The notes beneath the pieces were generated by a model, which made no database searches, was not told where the DNA came from, and saw only the letters and a list, made by a program, of their open reading frames with translations. A stretch of DNA of 64,000 bases from NCBI RefSeq assembly GCF_000801105.2, contig NC_079515.1, positions 9,114,001-9,178,000 on the forward strand. The letters are read 5' to 3'. Position numbers and translations under genes: made by a program. The stretch comes from Raphanus sativus. Its lineage: Eukaryota; Streptophyta; Magnoliopsida; Brassicales; Brassicaceae. This document shows positions 35,680-45,268 of the stretch, piece by piece; the first letter of the stretch is position 1; each line of letters opens with the position of its first letter.

Positions 35680-36330
35680 GGTGTTGTTGGTCAGGTTACG
35701 GATTTAGGATAGCACTGAAAACAGTTCAATGTTCAGCCAAAGCAAGAATGAAACTCGAGTATACTCTCTGAAACATCAAGTCGGTAACGTAGATTTCTCT
35801 CTCATATTTTAAAATTTTGATACATTAAAATTATATGCATACCTTTTCATTTTTTTAACTTTGAAGAAAATTATTGCTTATATGTGTTTTGTACTGTGTG
35901 AGTTCTAATAAAATGTTCTTAATTTTTATCTTCTACCACCACTTCATATTCTATTGATTTTTATGTCTAGTTCAACTGATTTTAATAAAAACACTTGGAA
36001 ACAGGTCGAAGACAAAACATTAGATAACAGAATAATATGATGTTCTTGACTATGATTTGTTTTTGTTTTTGTGTTGTTTTTGACTATGATTTTGTTTTTG
36101 TTCTGTTTTTGACTATGATTTTGTTTTTGTTTTTGTTTTTTGGGATATAGGAAGGCAGAAGATTATGATGTTCTTCGTTGGTGTATTAAAGAAGATTGGT
36201 GGTGCTTTTGGTGAAGAAACAACGAAGGAGAACATTCCGGACTCCGTAGCCGGCGAAAGTGTTTGTGGAAAATTCCAAAGGCAGATTCGGAGGTGAAACC
36301 GGAGCAGGTGGTGGGAGGCATATATAATTT
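35680..36330 (+). pseudogene. Vestige of an RPA70-like (OB-fold, DUF223-type) gene inside the Helitron
   Basis: A splice-acceptor-like TTGCAG at about 35675-35680 is followed by codons for VVGQVTDLG and then a stop. This resembles the start of an OB-fold segment in Helitron-associated replication protein A1-like genes. At 36152-36290 a second open stretch includes GVLKKIGGAFGEETTKENIP, which looks like a C-terminal exon. The exons between are missing or unreadable. The family call is tentative. Confidence 0.4.
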
Positions 36331-36755
36331 ATATATGTATTATTATGTAGATTATATATATAGTCAGTTTTCTATACATTTTTTGTAATTTAATTTGTAA
36401 GTTGAAATAAACCTTAATTTGATATAGAGAATTTTATGAAATTTGTTATTTCTCAAAGTTTGATGTATTTGTTAAACAAATAAAATTATATTACGGGTTA
36501 AATTATTTAGAGTCTTCAAAAATTTAGTCATGTTTTTTTTTTAAAAAAATCGTATAAATATTTAAGATAAATTTCATAAAAAGTTACAATATATAATTTA
36601 TTAAGAATCATAATTTTTATTATATCAAATAGTTTTTCAGACAAAAATATACCCGCCCTTAAAGGAAATTACAAAACATCTCATTTCCTTTCTTTTTTAT
36701 CAAAAATCATAATTTTAGTACGTAAAATATTTTTTCCAACAAAAATATACCCACC

Positions 36756-37530
36756 ATATCTTTCTGAAAAATCTTTCACATTATTAATTATTTGAAAGCA
36801 TTTATTAAATTAAACCTCAAAATAAAATCAAGTTGAAATAACAAATAATTAAATCAACAAAATTATAATACGGGTCTGAGTTATCTCAAATCCTTAAAAA
36901 TAGTTTCATTTAAAATAAAAACTAAATCATATAAACTAAATTTAATAAAATTATAGAAAATGTTTGAAATGCACAAATGAATTTTTCAATACAAGAGTGT
37001 TGAAGATATAAAATATTTTATTTAAATTAAAAAATCAGTGTAAAATAATTTTAACTTTGGTTTAAATATATAAAATCATATTACGGTTAGAATTATTCAG
37101 TTCTTAGCATTTTTGAAAATTTTGTTTCCTAAATGTTTATACCATATCTTTCCAAAAAATCTTTATGTTATTAATTATTTGAAAGTATTTATTAAATGAA
37201 ACCTCAAAATAAAATCAAGTTAAAATAACAAATGATTAAATCAACAAAATCATAATACGGATCTAAATTATCTCAACTCATTAAAAAAAAGTTTCATTTA
37301 AAATAAAAACTAAATCGCATAAATTAAATTTAATAAAATTATAGAAAATATTTTGAAACGTACAAATGAATTTTTTTAATACAGAGAGTGTTGAAGGTAT
37401 AAAATATTTTATTTAAACTAAAAATCAGTGTAAAATAAGTTTAACTTCGGGTTAAATAAATAAAATCATATTACGGGTTAGAATTATTTAGAGTCTTCTA
37501 AAATTTAGTCATATTTAAAATAACAAAATA
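36756..37530 (+). repeat. Tandem duplication of about 387 bp
   Basis: Two similar units follow each other. The word ttattaattatttgaaag starts at 36781 and again at 37168, 387 bases later. The aaattataatacgg/aaatcataatacgg and gtgttgaag blocks repeat at the same spacing. The units differ by scattered substitutions and small indels, so the duplication is not recent. Confidence 0.7.
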
Positions 37531-38141
37531 AGTCATATAAGTAAATTTAAGATAAATTTCATAAAAAAATTAAAATATATAACTTATCAAAAAAATAATT
37601 TTTATTACGTAAAATAATTTTTCCAAATTTTTATGTCAAAACAAATTTTATGTCAAAAGTCTAATAACATGATAGGAACTAATTTGTTTTGACATAAAAT
37701 TACGATTCATTTAGAGTTTTGTAGAAATTAATTTTAAAAGTAACTATAGAAATTATGTTTCTGCAACTAATTGTAAGTTTAATTAGTATAGATGTAGTCC
37801 CTAATAAAAAATTTAAATTTTACAATACAAACATTTTGTATAGATTAAAACGTGTTAGACACCTAAAAAAAACTTCTAATAACAAAAAAAAATTAATACA
37901 GTTGATATATATATTATGTCAAAACAAATTTGTTACAAAAAAAAATATTACATAAAAAGAAAACATACCCGTCCTCTGAGGGCGGGTCATGCTCTAGTAT
38001 AGCAATTATTGCCAAATCTTTCGTATTTATCCTCATTAAAGCTCACATTCACCTATATAAGCGAGAGTTGATGTGAATCATTTAGTCATTCCTTCCATAC
38101 ACCATGAAAAATTCTGCGTGCTTAAAACATTTAGATTTAAA

Positions 38142-38290
38142 ATGCCTGAGTTTAACCTCATTCCAGATTTGAAGCCTTCCAAATCTATGTGGAAGGTTAA
38201 GGGTGATTATCCATCTATGGAAACAATATTCCGCTGGTGGTGGTGAGAGCATTGAGATGGTTTTTCAGATGCTAGATTAAGTTCTTTGAA
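38142..38290 (+). pseudogene. Fragment of an RPA70-like DNA-binding protein gene, frameshifted
   Basis: From the ATG at 38142 the frame reads MPEFNLIPDLKPSKSMWKVK. One base further over, it continues as VIIHLWKQYSAGGGESIEMV. Together these match the first OB-fold of plant RPA1-like proteins (DLKP.K..WKV..I..LWKQYSA.GGE). The +1 shift at about 38200 breaks it, and nothing recognisable follows. It lies 145 bp behind the Helitron's 3' end, so it may come from a second, older Helitron. Confidence 0.55.
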
Positions 38291-39956
38291 ACATATGATG
38301 AGTTTGCATATTTTACGTTTCTCTTCAAGTATTTCGTCCTAATATTTCGTCCTATTAGGTTTCTTATGTCAATGTGATGAACCAAAAAAGGTTTCTTTTG
38401 AAGTTTTCTTATGTAATCTATTTGTTATATATATATTATATATATATATATATATATTATTGCATTCATATATTTTAATTATGTATATAATAATTATTAA
38501 TTTGTGATATTATTGAGATCATAAATTTATATAGCATCTTTTAAATTTTATTGTTTTGTCTAATTTTATTGTGTAGAAACAGTAGATTTGATTTAATCAA
38601 TACCCAAAAAATTATACATCTACTTAGTAAGTGTGGAGCTAACCTCTTAATCGGCAACTATGTTTGGATATGAACGCAACAGTCATGTAGAACAGTTAAG
38701 AGCTTTTCTACCCCTTTAGAATGCATCAGGTGTGAGAGGCAGGGTATCTTGATGAGTCTTCCTCATATCTATAAGGAAAAACAGAAAGCGCAAATGATTA
38801 GATAAAGCTTTATTAGACCATGTACAAGACAGATTATAGTAATCATTAGTTTTGTTTGAGGATTAAAGAATTTCAATTTTAATTTCGTTGATAATTGTAC
38901 GAAGTAATGGATTGTTACCTGCAGTGACAGGGAATACTCATCTAGGGTGATACATAAAATTCTTGGTAACCTGGCCTACTCATTATTTCTGAGCAGAGGA
39001 AATTCACCACCACCTGATAAAATAAATTTTTTGAATCTACCTATTTTCAAAAATAAATAATTAAGTAAATATCAAAGATTGCAAGTTATGGTTACTTATA
39101 TCTGAATTTCAACTGATACGGTACCTTTTATGGTCCAAGGAAGACGTATCGGCACGAACAGATGCACCGATCTATAACCTCTAAATGGTGTGAGACGATA
39201 AGGACGGAGTTATTGACGGGGGGAGATGATGGTTAATGTTGATGAAGAAGCAACATGAAGGAGAAAAGGACATAATGGTGGAGTACACGGTGTATAGTGA
39301 AGAATCAGCTGGTAAAAAAAAAAGACAGAATTTCTCAAAATATTAGGGATCCTCGAACAAGTTAAATTGTTATGATGTAACCCTAATCCCCTTTTGGTTT
39401 CCGTCAGTCGAGAGATGAGCAATTTGGTTTTGTTTTGCTTACCAATAGTGTAGGACCAAGTAATTTATTTGGTTTTTCGTATTCAATACTATAGGGCCAA
39501 TAACATTTCGTTGACCCATCAGCCCACCAACAAAGATTAATGCACATGATTTTTTTATATTGTCACTGTCCAGATCAAAAACTAAGTCCAATTTTTCGAA
39601 AATATAGTCTATGTAAATCAAATCAAATTTTATACCCACAACAGATTGTTAATATTTACAAACTATTATCTAAGATCGTACATTACATAATACTAAAAAA
39701 TTCTTATTGTTTACATTACATAATACTAAAAAATTGAGTATTACAAACTAATGTAAAGTATCAATTTATATTCTATTATCCACAAAAAAATAAAATACAA
39801 TTTATTTTTTGCAACACAATCTCATCCTGCACAAGGTGTGGATCTCTACCTAGTTCATTTAATTATTTTTGTAGTTTCAGTGCTACATGATTTATGTTGT
39901 ACAAAATACAATACGATTTAGTGCTGAAAGCTTACCCTATAGTTATTTTATTCTGT
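38291..39956. other. Intergenic stretch, possibly decayed element DNA
   Basis: No gene is recognisable. The stretch has an (AT)n run near 38430-38460, and the section 38640-39420 has more balanced base composition. It may be the remaining body of the RPA-containing element, but I cannot show this. Confidence 0.4.
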
Positions 39957-40020
39957 TCCACTAACTTATCATGATCTTTTATCTATTCCACTAACTTATA
40001 GATCATGATAAGTTAGTGGA
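39957..40020. repeat. Perfect 21 bp inverted repeat with 22 bp loop
   Basis: The arm tccactaacttatcatgatct (21 bases, 39957-39977) is exactly complementary to 40000-40020. The loop contains another partial copy of the arm (ttccactaactta). It could fold as a hairpin, but it is too short and too repetitive to call a microRNA. Confidence 0.7.
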
Positions 40021-40072
40021 TAAAAAGATCATATAAATGTGTAGTTATGTAGTTTAGGGATATATGTGCATG

Positions 40073-40300
40073 AAAAGTTTGCAACCCCCCCAATTTTACT
40101 TTGTTAATTTAACCGGGCTTCGTAGCCTGGTGGTAATGAACCTCGGCTGAGGTGCCCGCCACCCAGCTCGAAACCCGGCCACAGCGATTTAACATCCTTA
40201 CTGCTGGGGCGCTGGACCCCTTTGGGGGATATTTGGGAAAGTGGCTGCCCAGACACCAGAGATACCAAAAAAAAAAAAAAAAAAAAAAGTTTGCAACCCC
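40073..40300 (+). mobile_element. tRNA-derived SINE with 16 bp target duplication
   Basis: The body (40089-40284) has an A-box-like TAGCCTGGTGGTAATG, a B-box-like AGCTCGAAACCC and a tRNA-unrelated 3' part. It ends in a run of 22 A (40267-40288). The word aaaagtttgcaacccc flanks it perfectly at 40073-40088 and 40285-40300. The long uninterrupted tail and unmutated duplication suggest a young insertion. About 30 bases precede the tRNA-like part, an unusual 5' extension. Confidence 0.85.
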
Positions 40301-40440
40301 TCCGCTACTTCGGTAGACCATTTTCCCCACCGGGCACTAAAATTCATTCGCCTCTTCGTAGATATGCACACGTAGAACTAAATAACAGTATTATAATAAT
40401 TTTGGTGGAGTGTATAACTATGCATATATATACTATTAGA

Positions 40441-40485
40441 TTTGTATATAGTTTTTTTTTCGGTCAAACGATTTTGTATATAGTT
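40441..40485 (-). repeat. Micro-insertion with 13 bp duplication, minus orientation
   Basis: The word tttgtatatagtt at 40441-40453 and 40473-40485 flanks 19 bases. On the minus strand they read ATCGTTTGACCG followed by seven A. Confidence 0.55.
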
Positions 40486-40530
40486 AAGAATCTATATTGA
40501 CCGCATGCACTTAAAAATGCTTCTGAAAAT

Positions 40531-41104
40531 TAGGGGTGGACAAAAAATCCAAACCGAATCGAATCGAACCAACCAAACCGAAATTAAATCGAAACAAACC
40601 AAACCGTGCTCTTTATGTAACCCAATTGGTTCATGTTTTACTCAACCCGAACGGTTTGGTTTGGTTTGGGTTTAAACCGAACCAAACCAATAATCCAATA
40701 TATATATATATTGTACATTTTAGTTAAAGTTTCGTTTTTTCATTTTTTCATAACTTCCATATCTTAAAAAAAAAATATAAATATGATTCAAATAATACTA
40801 TTATATATAAAATTATGTAGCATAAGTTTTTATATTCTCACTTTGTCGTTTATGAATTGATTATTTTTAATAAAAGTATAAAACTGATGCCTTCATATTT
40901 TATAACCAATCCGAACTACACCGAACCAAACTAGACCATAATAATATAAACCGAACTAAATCTAAACCAAACTGAACTGAACCGAACTAAACCCAAACCG
41001 AACCCAAACCAAAGCTACTTTGGTTTTCATTGGTTTGAGTTTTATAAAACCCAAATTACCCAAACCAAACCGAACCCGAAACTAAACCGAAATGCCCACC
41101 CCTA
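40531..41104. mobile_element. hAT-type MITE (574 bp) with 8 bp target duplication
   Basis: The ends are TAGGGGTGGACA and the complementary TGCCCACCCCTA. The 8 bp word ctgaaaat flanks it perfectly (40523-40530 and 41105-41112). Sub-terminal DNA consists of aaccgaaccaaacc-type repeats pointing inwards from both ends. There is no coding region. A truncated relative starts near 57411. Confidence 0.85.
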
Positions 41105-41458
41105 CTGAAAATATACAAATGTTTTTTGCCCTAACATGCTAAAAGTATTAACAAGAAATTATGTACTATGAATTTATGACACATACTAAAAGAGAATGAT
41201 TTTGTGATTTTCTGTGAAAGGATCAAATAAAGTACAATTATCATTTTACCAAAAGACCAGGGATTCATCAATTGTTCTTTATTTAATGGGTTAATTGTGT
41301 AACATAAACTAATTTTGCAATGGTAAAACTGTAAGTTTTAAAACGAAATTAAGAAATCTAAAATTTAAACTTTCGTTTTAATTTTCAGTTTTCAAAAATA
41401 ATCTCTGTTTTAATTTTTATACTAAGCTGTTTTGACTATACAAAAAAATCAACAAATC

Positions 41459-41503
41459 GAGTTACACTTTTTACACTTTGTGAAAAAAAAAGAGTTACAC
41501 TTT
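41459..41503 (+). repeat. Micro-insertion with 12 bp duplication
   Basis: The word gagttacacttt at 41459-41470 and 41492-41503 flanks 21 bases, TTACACTTTGTG plus nine A. Confidence 0.45.
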
Positions 41504-41621
41504 GTATATTTGTAGATTCTGGAATTCAATTTAGATATTTTAGATAAGAGGTTGTCAGTTACTATCGCTAGGTTGCACAAAACAAATGAGTATGCAAACA
41601 AGAACATCTTACTCCAAAGGT

Positions 41622-41760
41622 ATATAGTTAAGAAAATGTAATGAGCAGTTTGCTAATAACTAGTCTCCTGTATAGTCAAGAAAATGTAATGAGCAGTTGA
41701 TATTAGCAAAACTAGTCTCCTATAGTTTAAACAAAAATGTAATGAGCAGTTTGTGTATAT
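41622..41760 (+). repeat. Threefold repeat of about 50 bp upstream of the PLT1 relic
   Basis: The word aaaatgtaatgagcagtt occurs at 41633, 41681 and 41734. The word ctagtctcct also recurs between copies. It lies where the PLT1 gene body or intron would be expected, but I cannot link it to PLT1. Confidence 0.75.
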
Positions 41761-41986
41761 GATTTGACTGTTAGCAAATACGTCAATGTTTGTAATGCCC
41801 ATTCAATATATTCGAAATAGAATTAGGAAGACTAATAAATTATAAGTTGTTGAAGTAATTCTCAGCATCAAGTAAGATCAACTGAGAGACACTCATCTAT
41901 GCTTTTGCTTAATAGTCGATAGTAAAAGCGACTTATGATACTTCTTCCTTACAAACATTTGGAAATAGAGAGGATGGTCTATTAAT

Positions 41987-42029
41987 TAGATTTCTTGTGA
42001 GCTGGCAAAAAAAAGTAGATTTCTTGTGA
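41987..42029 (+). repeat. Micro-insertion with 14 bp duplication
   Basis: The word tagatttcttgtga at 41987-42000 and 42016-42029 flanks 15 bases, GCTGGC, eight A and a G. Confidence 0.6.
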
Positions 42030-42102
42030 ATAGTCTTGCGTCTCACCAATTTCCCCACACCAGTTATCTTTGTTTTGAAGGACAATCAAAGTTTGTAACC
42101 AC

Positions 42103-42372
42103 TTGCATTGCTTACAGTTTTTTAGGCAGACAGAGTTCTATGCGTATCTTCAAAGCAATCCGGATCTGGTTCATGGCCTTGTCTCCACATCTATTGTTGA
42201 CAACAACACCAATGGAGGCTCTAGTGGGAGCTACAATACTGCAGCTTTTCTTGGGAACCACGGCATTGGTATTGGGACGAGCTCGACTGTTGGATCGACC
42301 GGGGAGTTTCCAGCTGTCAAAACAGACTACGATATTCCTTAGAGTGATGGCACTGGAGGTAGTAACTATTTT
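42103..42372 (+). pseudogene. PLT1: Relic of PLETHORA1 (part of last exon only)
   Basis: The frame reads NPDLVHGLVSTSIVDNN, GGSSGSYNTAAFLGNHGIGI and VKTDYDIP, which match the C-terminal region of the AP2-type root stem-cell factor PLT1 as I recall it. A TAG stop follows DIP, where the Arabidopsis protein continues with a serine-rich tail. The downstream codons still give SDGTGG before similarity fades at about 42360. No AP2 domain or other upstream exon can be found between here and the kinase gene. Order (after UCNL, before NEK5) fits At3g20840. The remaining frame could not make a DNA-binding protein. Confidence 0.8.
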
Positions 42373-43102
42373 ATCATTATTCTGATTTTTTTTCCTTGTC
42401 TTGGAAGTTAGAGGATCAAATTAGAAGAGACTTTTGGTAGAAGGTGATGGTTCTCAGACTGTGGTTAAATGCTTCTTGAGGGTTAGTGTTTACGGGTACC
42501 CTTTTGACTAATTTCCAAACTTGTAATTCATCTATAAAGATTTATGTTTCCTCTAGTTGTTATAATATTATCAACCCCAAAGAAAGCTGGCAAAAAGAGA
42601 GAGGCAACAATCAGAATATAGTCTTATTTTTTCTAAGAGAAAGCTTCAACCCAAATCGATAATTTGTATTGAAGTCTACTTCTATAGAATCCAAAATATC
42701 ATATTTTCTAGATATTTTAATAACACCACTTTCGAAAGATTACTATTTAGAAGGATGTACTATAGTTTGATGATAAACTGTAGTTTTTAATTTTGTGTTT
42801 TTAAAACCGAATGAAATTGATTTAACGGCTTTGCCTAGTAACTTATTAAAAATAATAATAATAATAACATTTGCCTAGTAAACCAATTTTTGTTTAAAAC
42901 AAATCCTTCCCCAAGTTATTTTCGTTTATGAAAATATAATATACTTTACTGGTAGTACGTACTTTTTTATTATTTTCCAAAGAGAGCCGACGAAAATAAA
43001 CAAATCAACAAGTAGTGAAAACACTCTGTAAACTCGTTAAGAAAACATTTAACGAAAGGCGACATTTTCTCTATTGGTACTTTCACTTTAGAAAAGCTGA
43101 CT
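42373..43102. other. Sequence behind the PLT1 relic
   Basis: No gene is seen. It may include the old PLT1 3' UTR and the promoter of the small secreted peptide gene. Confidence 0.4.
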
Positions 43103-43150
43103 GTTTAGAGGGTGGCCTGGTGTTCAAAAAAAAAGTTTAGAGGGTGGCCT
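43103..43150 (+). repeat. Micro-insertion with 16 bp target duplication
   Basis: The word gtttagagggtggcct is repeated perfectly at 43103-43118 and 43135-43150. It flanks 16 bases, GGTGTTC plus nine A. The stub shares GTGTTC with the insertion at 2387-2403. Confidence 0.7.
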
Positions 43151-43352
43151 CAATTGTTTAGAAGAGTCATTGCAAAAAAAAAAAACAAAGCAAAGCCGGC
43201 AAAATATATACTGATGAAAAAACATCCAAAAGATATACTAAAAGTTAGTGGTAATCCAATAAACAGAATTACCAATGCATATAAACATAGCTTAAATCTA
43301 AATAGGATCTCAACACAACGATTGAGTGCATAGAACACAAACTTTCATTAAA

Positions 43353-43595
43353 ATGGTGTCCAGAGGTCTTTCCGTCACACTAGTTTTTCTCTTGGTAGCT
43401 CTATTTATCGCACTCGGTGAAGCCAATAACAACCGTAAGATCCTTCAATCTCACACTAACCACCAACCGGTGCATTCTCCTCTTCCATCTCCAATCTATT
43501 CTCCTGATCCGCTTGATCATCAAGGTTACGAAACCTTCTTTTATAGGAGATCTCCATCAATACCTTCCCGCAAACCGTGGTGGTGGTTGTTGTGA
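43353..43595 (+). CDS. Small secreted proline-rich peptide (80 aa)
   Basis: The ATG at 43353 opens a clear signal peptide (SVTLVFLLVALFIALGEA, cleavage near residue 24). The mature chain of about 56 residues is rich in proline, serine and histidine (HSPLPSPIYSPDP) and ends in the unusual RKPWWWLL. This suggests a cell-wall or apoplastic peptide. Its place between the PLT1 relic and NEK5 fits At3g20850, annotated in Arabidopsis as a proline-rich family protein, but I assign it by position only. An in-frame codon nine positions upstream would disrupt the signal peptide, so I prefer 43353. The conserved style of the frame supports a real gene; expression is unknown. Confidence 0.6.
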   Translation: MVSRGLSVTLVFLLVALFIALGEANNNRKILQSHTNHQPVHSPLPSPIYSPDPLDHQGYETFFYRRSPSIPSRKPWWWLL

Positions 43596-43989
43596 AGCGT
43601 TAAAACATTGTCTATTGGTATATTTAATGTCTTATTACATTATTAAGATTGCATTGCTTATGTATTGGCTTTGATATCCCTAAAATTTCAGTCTCATTTT
43701 TATCTTCTAGCTGTTTTAGTATGATGGTTAGGTCCGATCCACGCATTAACTGTTTATTCAACATTCTTTGTTGTATTGTATTGATTCTTTTTATGTGATG
43801 ATTTAAACCTTTTTGACTAATCTTAAGTACGCATATCTTTTTTTGATTGACCAAGAACTTTTTTGTTACTGATTCTATAAGAGTTAATCAATGTGTCAAC
43901 AAAAATTCATAGACTCAAATAACTCAATACAAAAATACTCTTTGCTTTCTTTGCTCATCTTTCCTTAAACAATTACATCATGTTTATAT

Positions 43990-44030
43990 AAGAACTAAAA
44001 GAACTGTTACAAAAAAAAGAACTAAAAGAA
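43990..44030 (+). repeat. Micro-insertion with 14 bp target duplication
   Basis: The word aagaactaaaagaa at 43990-44003 and 44017-44030 flanks 13 bases, CTGTTAC plus six A. Confidence 0.55.
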
Positions 44031-44039
44031 TAAAAGAAT

Positions 44040-44070
44040 AATCTGAAGGTTGACCAAAAAAAAATCTGAA
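44040..44070 (+). repeat. Micro-insertion with 8 bp duplication
   Basis: The word aatctgaa at 44040-44047 and 44063-44070 flanks 15 bases, GGTTGACC plus seven A. It lies only ten bases from the previous one. Confidence 0.45.
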
Positions 44071-44635
44071 TTTACACGCAGCTCACTGGTCTTATCCTAG
44101 ACAGCTGTAAAGATTTTTTATACAGCTCAGTCAACTCCAAAAGAGTATCAAATTTGTTCTAAAGGAGCGGATACTCCTTTACCGTACACGCCACGACTGC
44201 AGGTCTGCAACATTACCGTTTTGAGCTTCTTTTGGATGATGTTGTCAAATGGGCTTGAATTGGTGATGATGTCTCGAGGTCCGTTTGCACATTATCTCTA
44301 ACAAATAAGATGTTAAAAAGAATCATATATTTTTGAATGGATGTGAGTCAAATAGTATGGTTGATAAGATGGGCTGTCAAAAGCCCACTTGAATGTTCGA
44401 ATTATCAATTACTGTATGTATATCGCCAATTGTGGTTTCTTCGGTGCCCCGCTACAACGACATGTTTTCGAATTGTCACAATAGTATATTGTTTCAGAAC
44501 AAACAAAGAGCTAGTTTGTTTCTGCAGTGGCTGAATCACAAAATGCGGTTGCATTAATGGATGTGAAAATCATTAACTTTGGAGTCAAAGGCTGGCTCAA
44601 CACAGCCGTCGTCTAATGCCTCTGCCAGAGAGATA
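44071..44635. other. Host DNA left of the LTR retrotransposon
   Basis: The base composition is more even than in the neighbouring intergenic DNA. Possible exon-like pieces are present near 44500-44635. The stretch continues at 47947 after the retrotransposon. No family is recognised. Confidence 0.35.
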
Positions 44636-45197
44636 TGTAAGTTCAAGAACTTGGACCTTGAGAAGCTGTTGCAGTAGTGAAGTTTTGGTTCGTGTACTTG
44701 TGTTACACACACATGATGGTGTGTGACACACGCTTCGAAGAATAAAAAGGAAACATCAAGATGTGATGATATAGAATATTTCTATATACTTGGTTGACGA
44801 AATATGCATTAAAAGAGCGTGATTAGATCACAAATTGGAAGATTTTGTGATGCTAAAATATATGAAATATTATATTAGATAATAGAAAAATATTATTTAA
44901 TATATATTGTGGTTTTTTCCTAGAATTAGGGTTAGAGTTTTTGACGTTGTAATTCTCACAGAAACATAGCAGCAACTTTGGAGTTTCAGACAGTGAGTGA
45001 TTTGTAGAGGTGATCAACAGGGGTTGGTTCCTCATAAGAGTAGATTAAGAATTGATTTGTGTCAAGTCGTGTGTGGCGTTGAGTAATTCGGATTTGACAA
45101 GTCTTTGTAAAAGATTGTTTCAGTGATTCTTAATAAAGAGATAACTGTTCTTGAAATTATTTTGTGCCGTCTGTTCTCGCTATATCTCGAACTTACA
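44636..45197 (+). repeat. 5' LTR (562 bp)
   Basis: It starts TGTAAGTTCAAG and ends TCGAACTTACA, and matches the 3' LTR over its full length without indels. It contains the palindromic gtgtgtgacacac word at about 44720. Confidence 0.92.
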
Positions 45198-45268
45198 ATT
45201 GGTATCAGAGCAGGACACCTAAACGAAAGAGAGTTCTTCGAACCAAGGTGAGATCCTGAGAAGAGAAT

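Larger units (their letters stand above)
34559..37997 (+). mobile_element. Non-autonomous Helitron (3.4 kb)
   Basis: The 5' end is TCTATACTATTAAAGTAGC after a host A. The 3' end is CTAG before a host T, preceded by an ACCCGTCCT / AGGGCGGGT stem at 37967-37987. No Rep/helicase protein is encoded. The middle part carries vestiges of an RPA-like gene (35680-36330) and a 387 bp tandem duplication (about 36756-37530). The element inserted at the edge of an (AT)n tract. Confidence 0.7.

Noticed and set aside
36700..37600. CRISPR-like or satellite array
   Set aside because: There are only two long diverged units inside a Helitron, with no short regular repeats.
39210..39422. Minus-strand gene
   Set aside because: The open frame has no domain or start context; the DNA may be remains of a mobile element.
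40089..40284. tRNA gene in the GC-rich segment
   Set aside because: The 3' body, A tail and target duplication identify a SINE.
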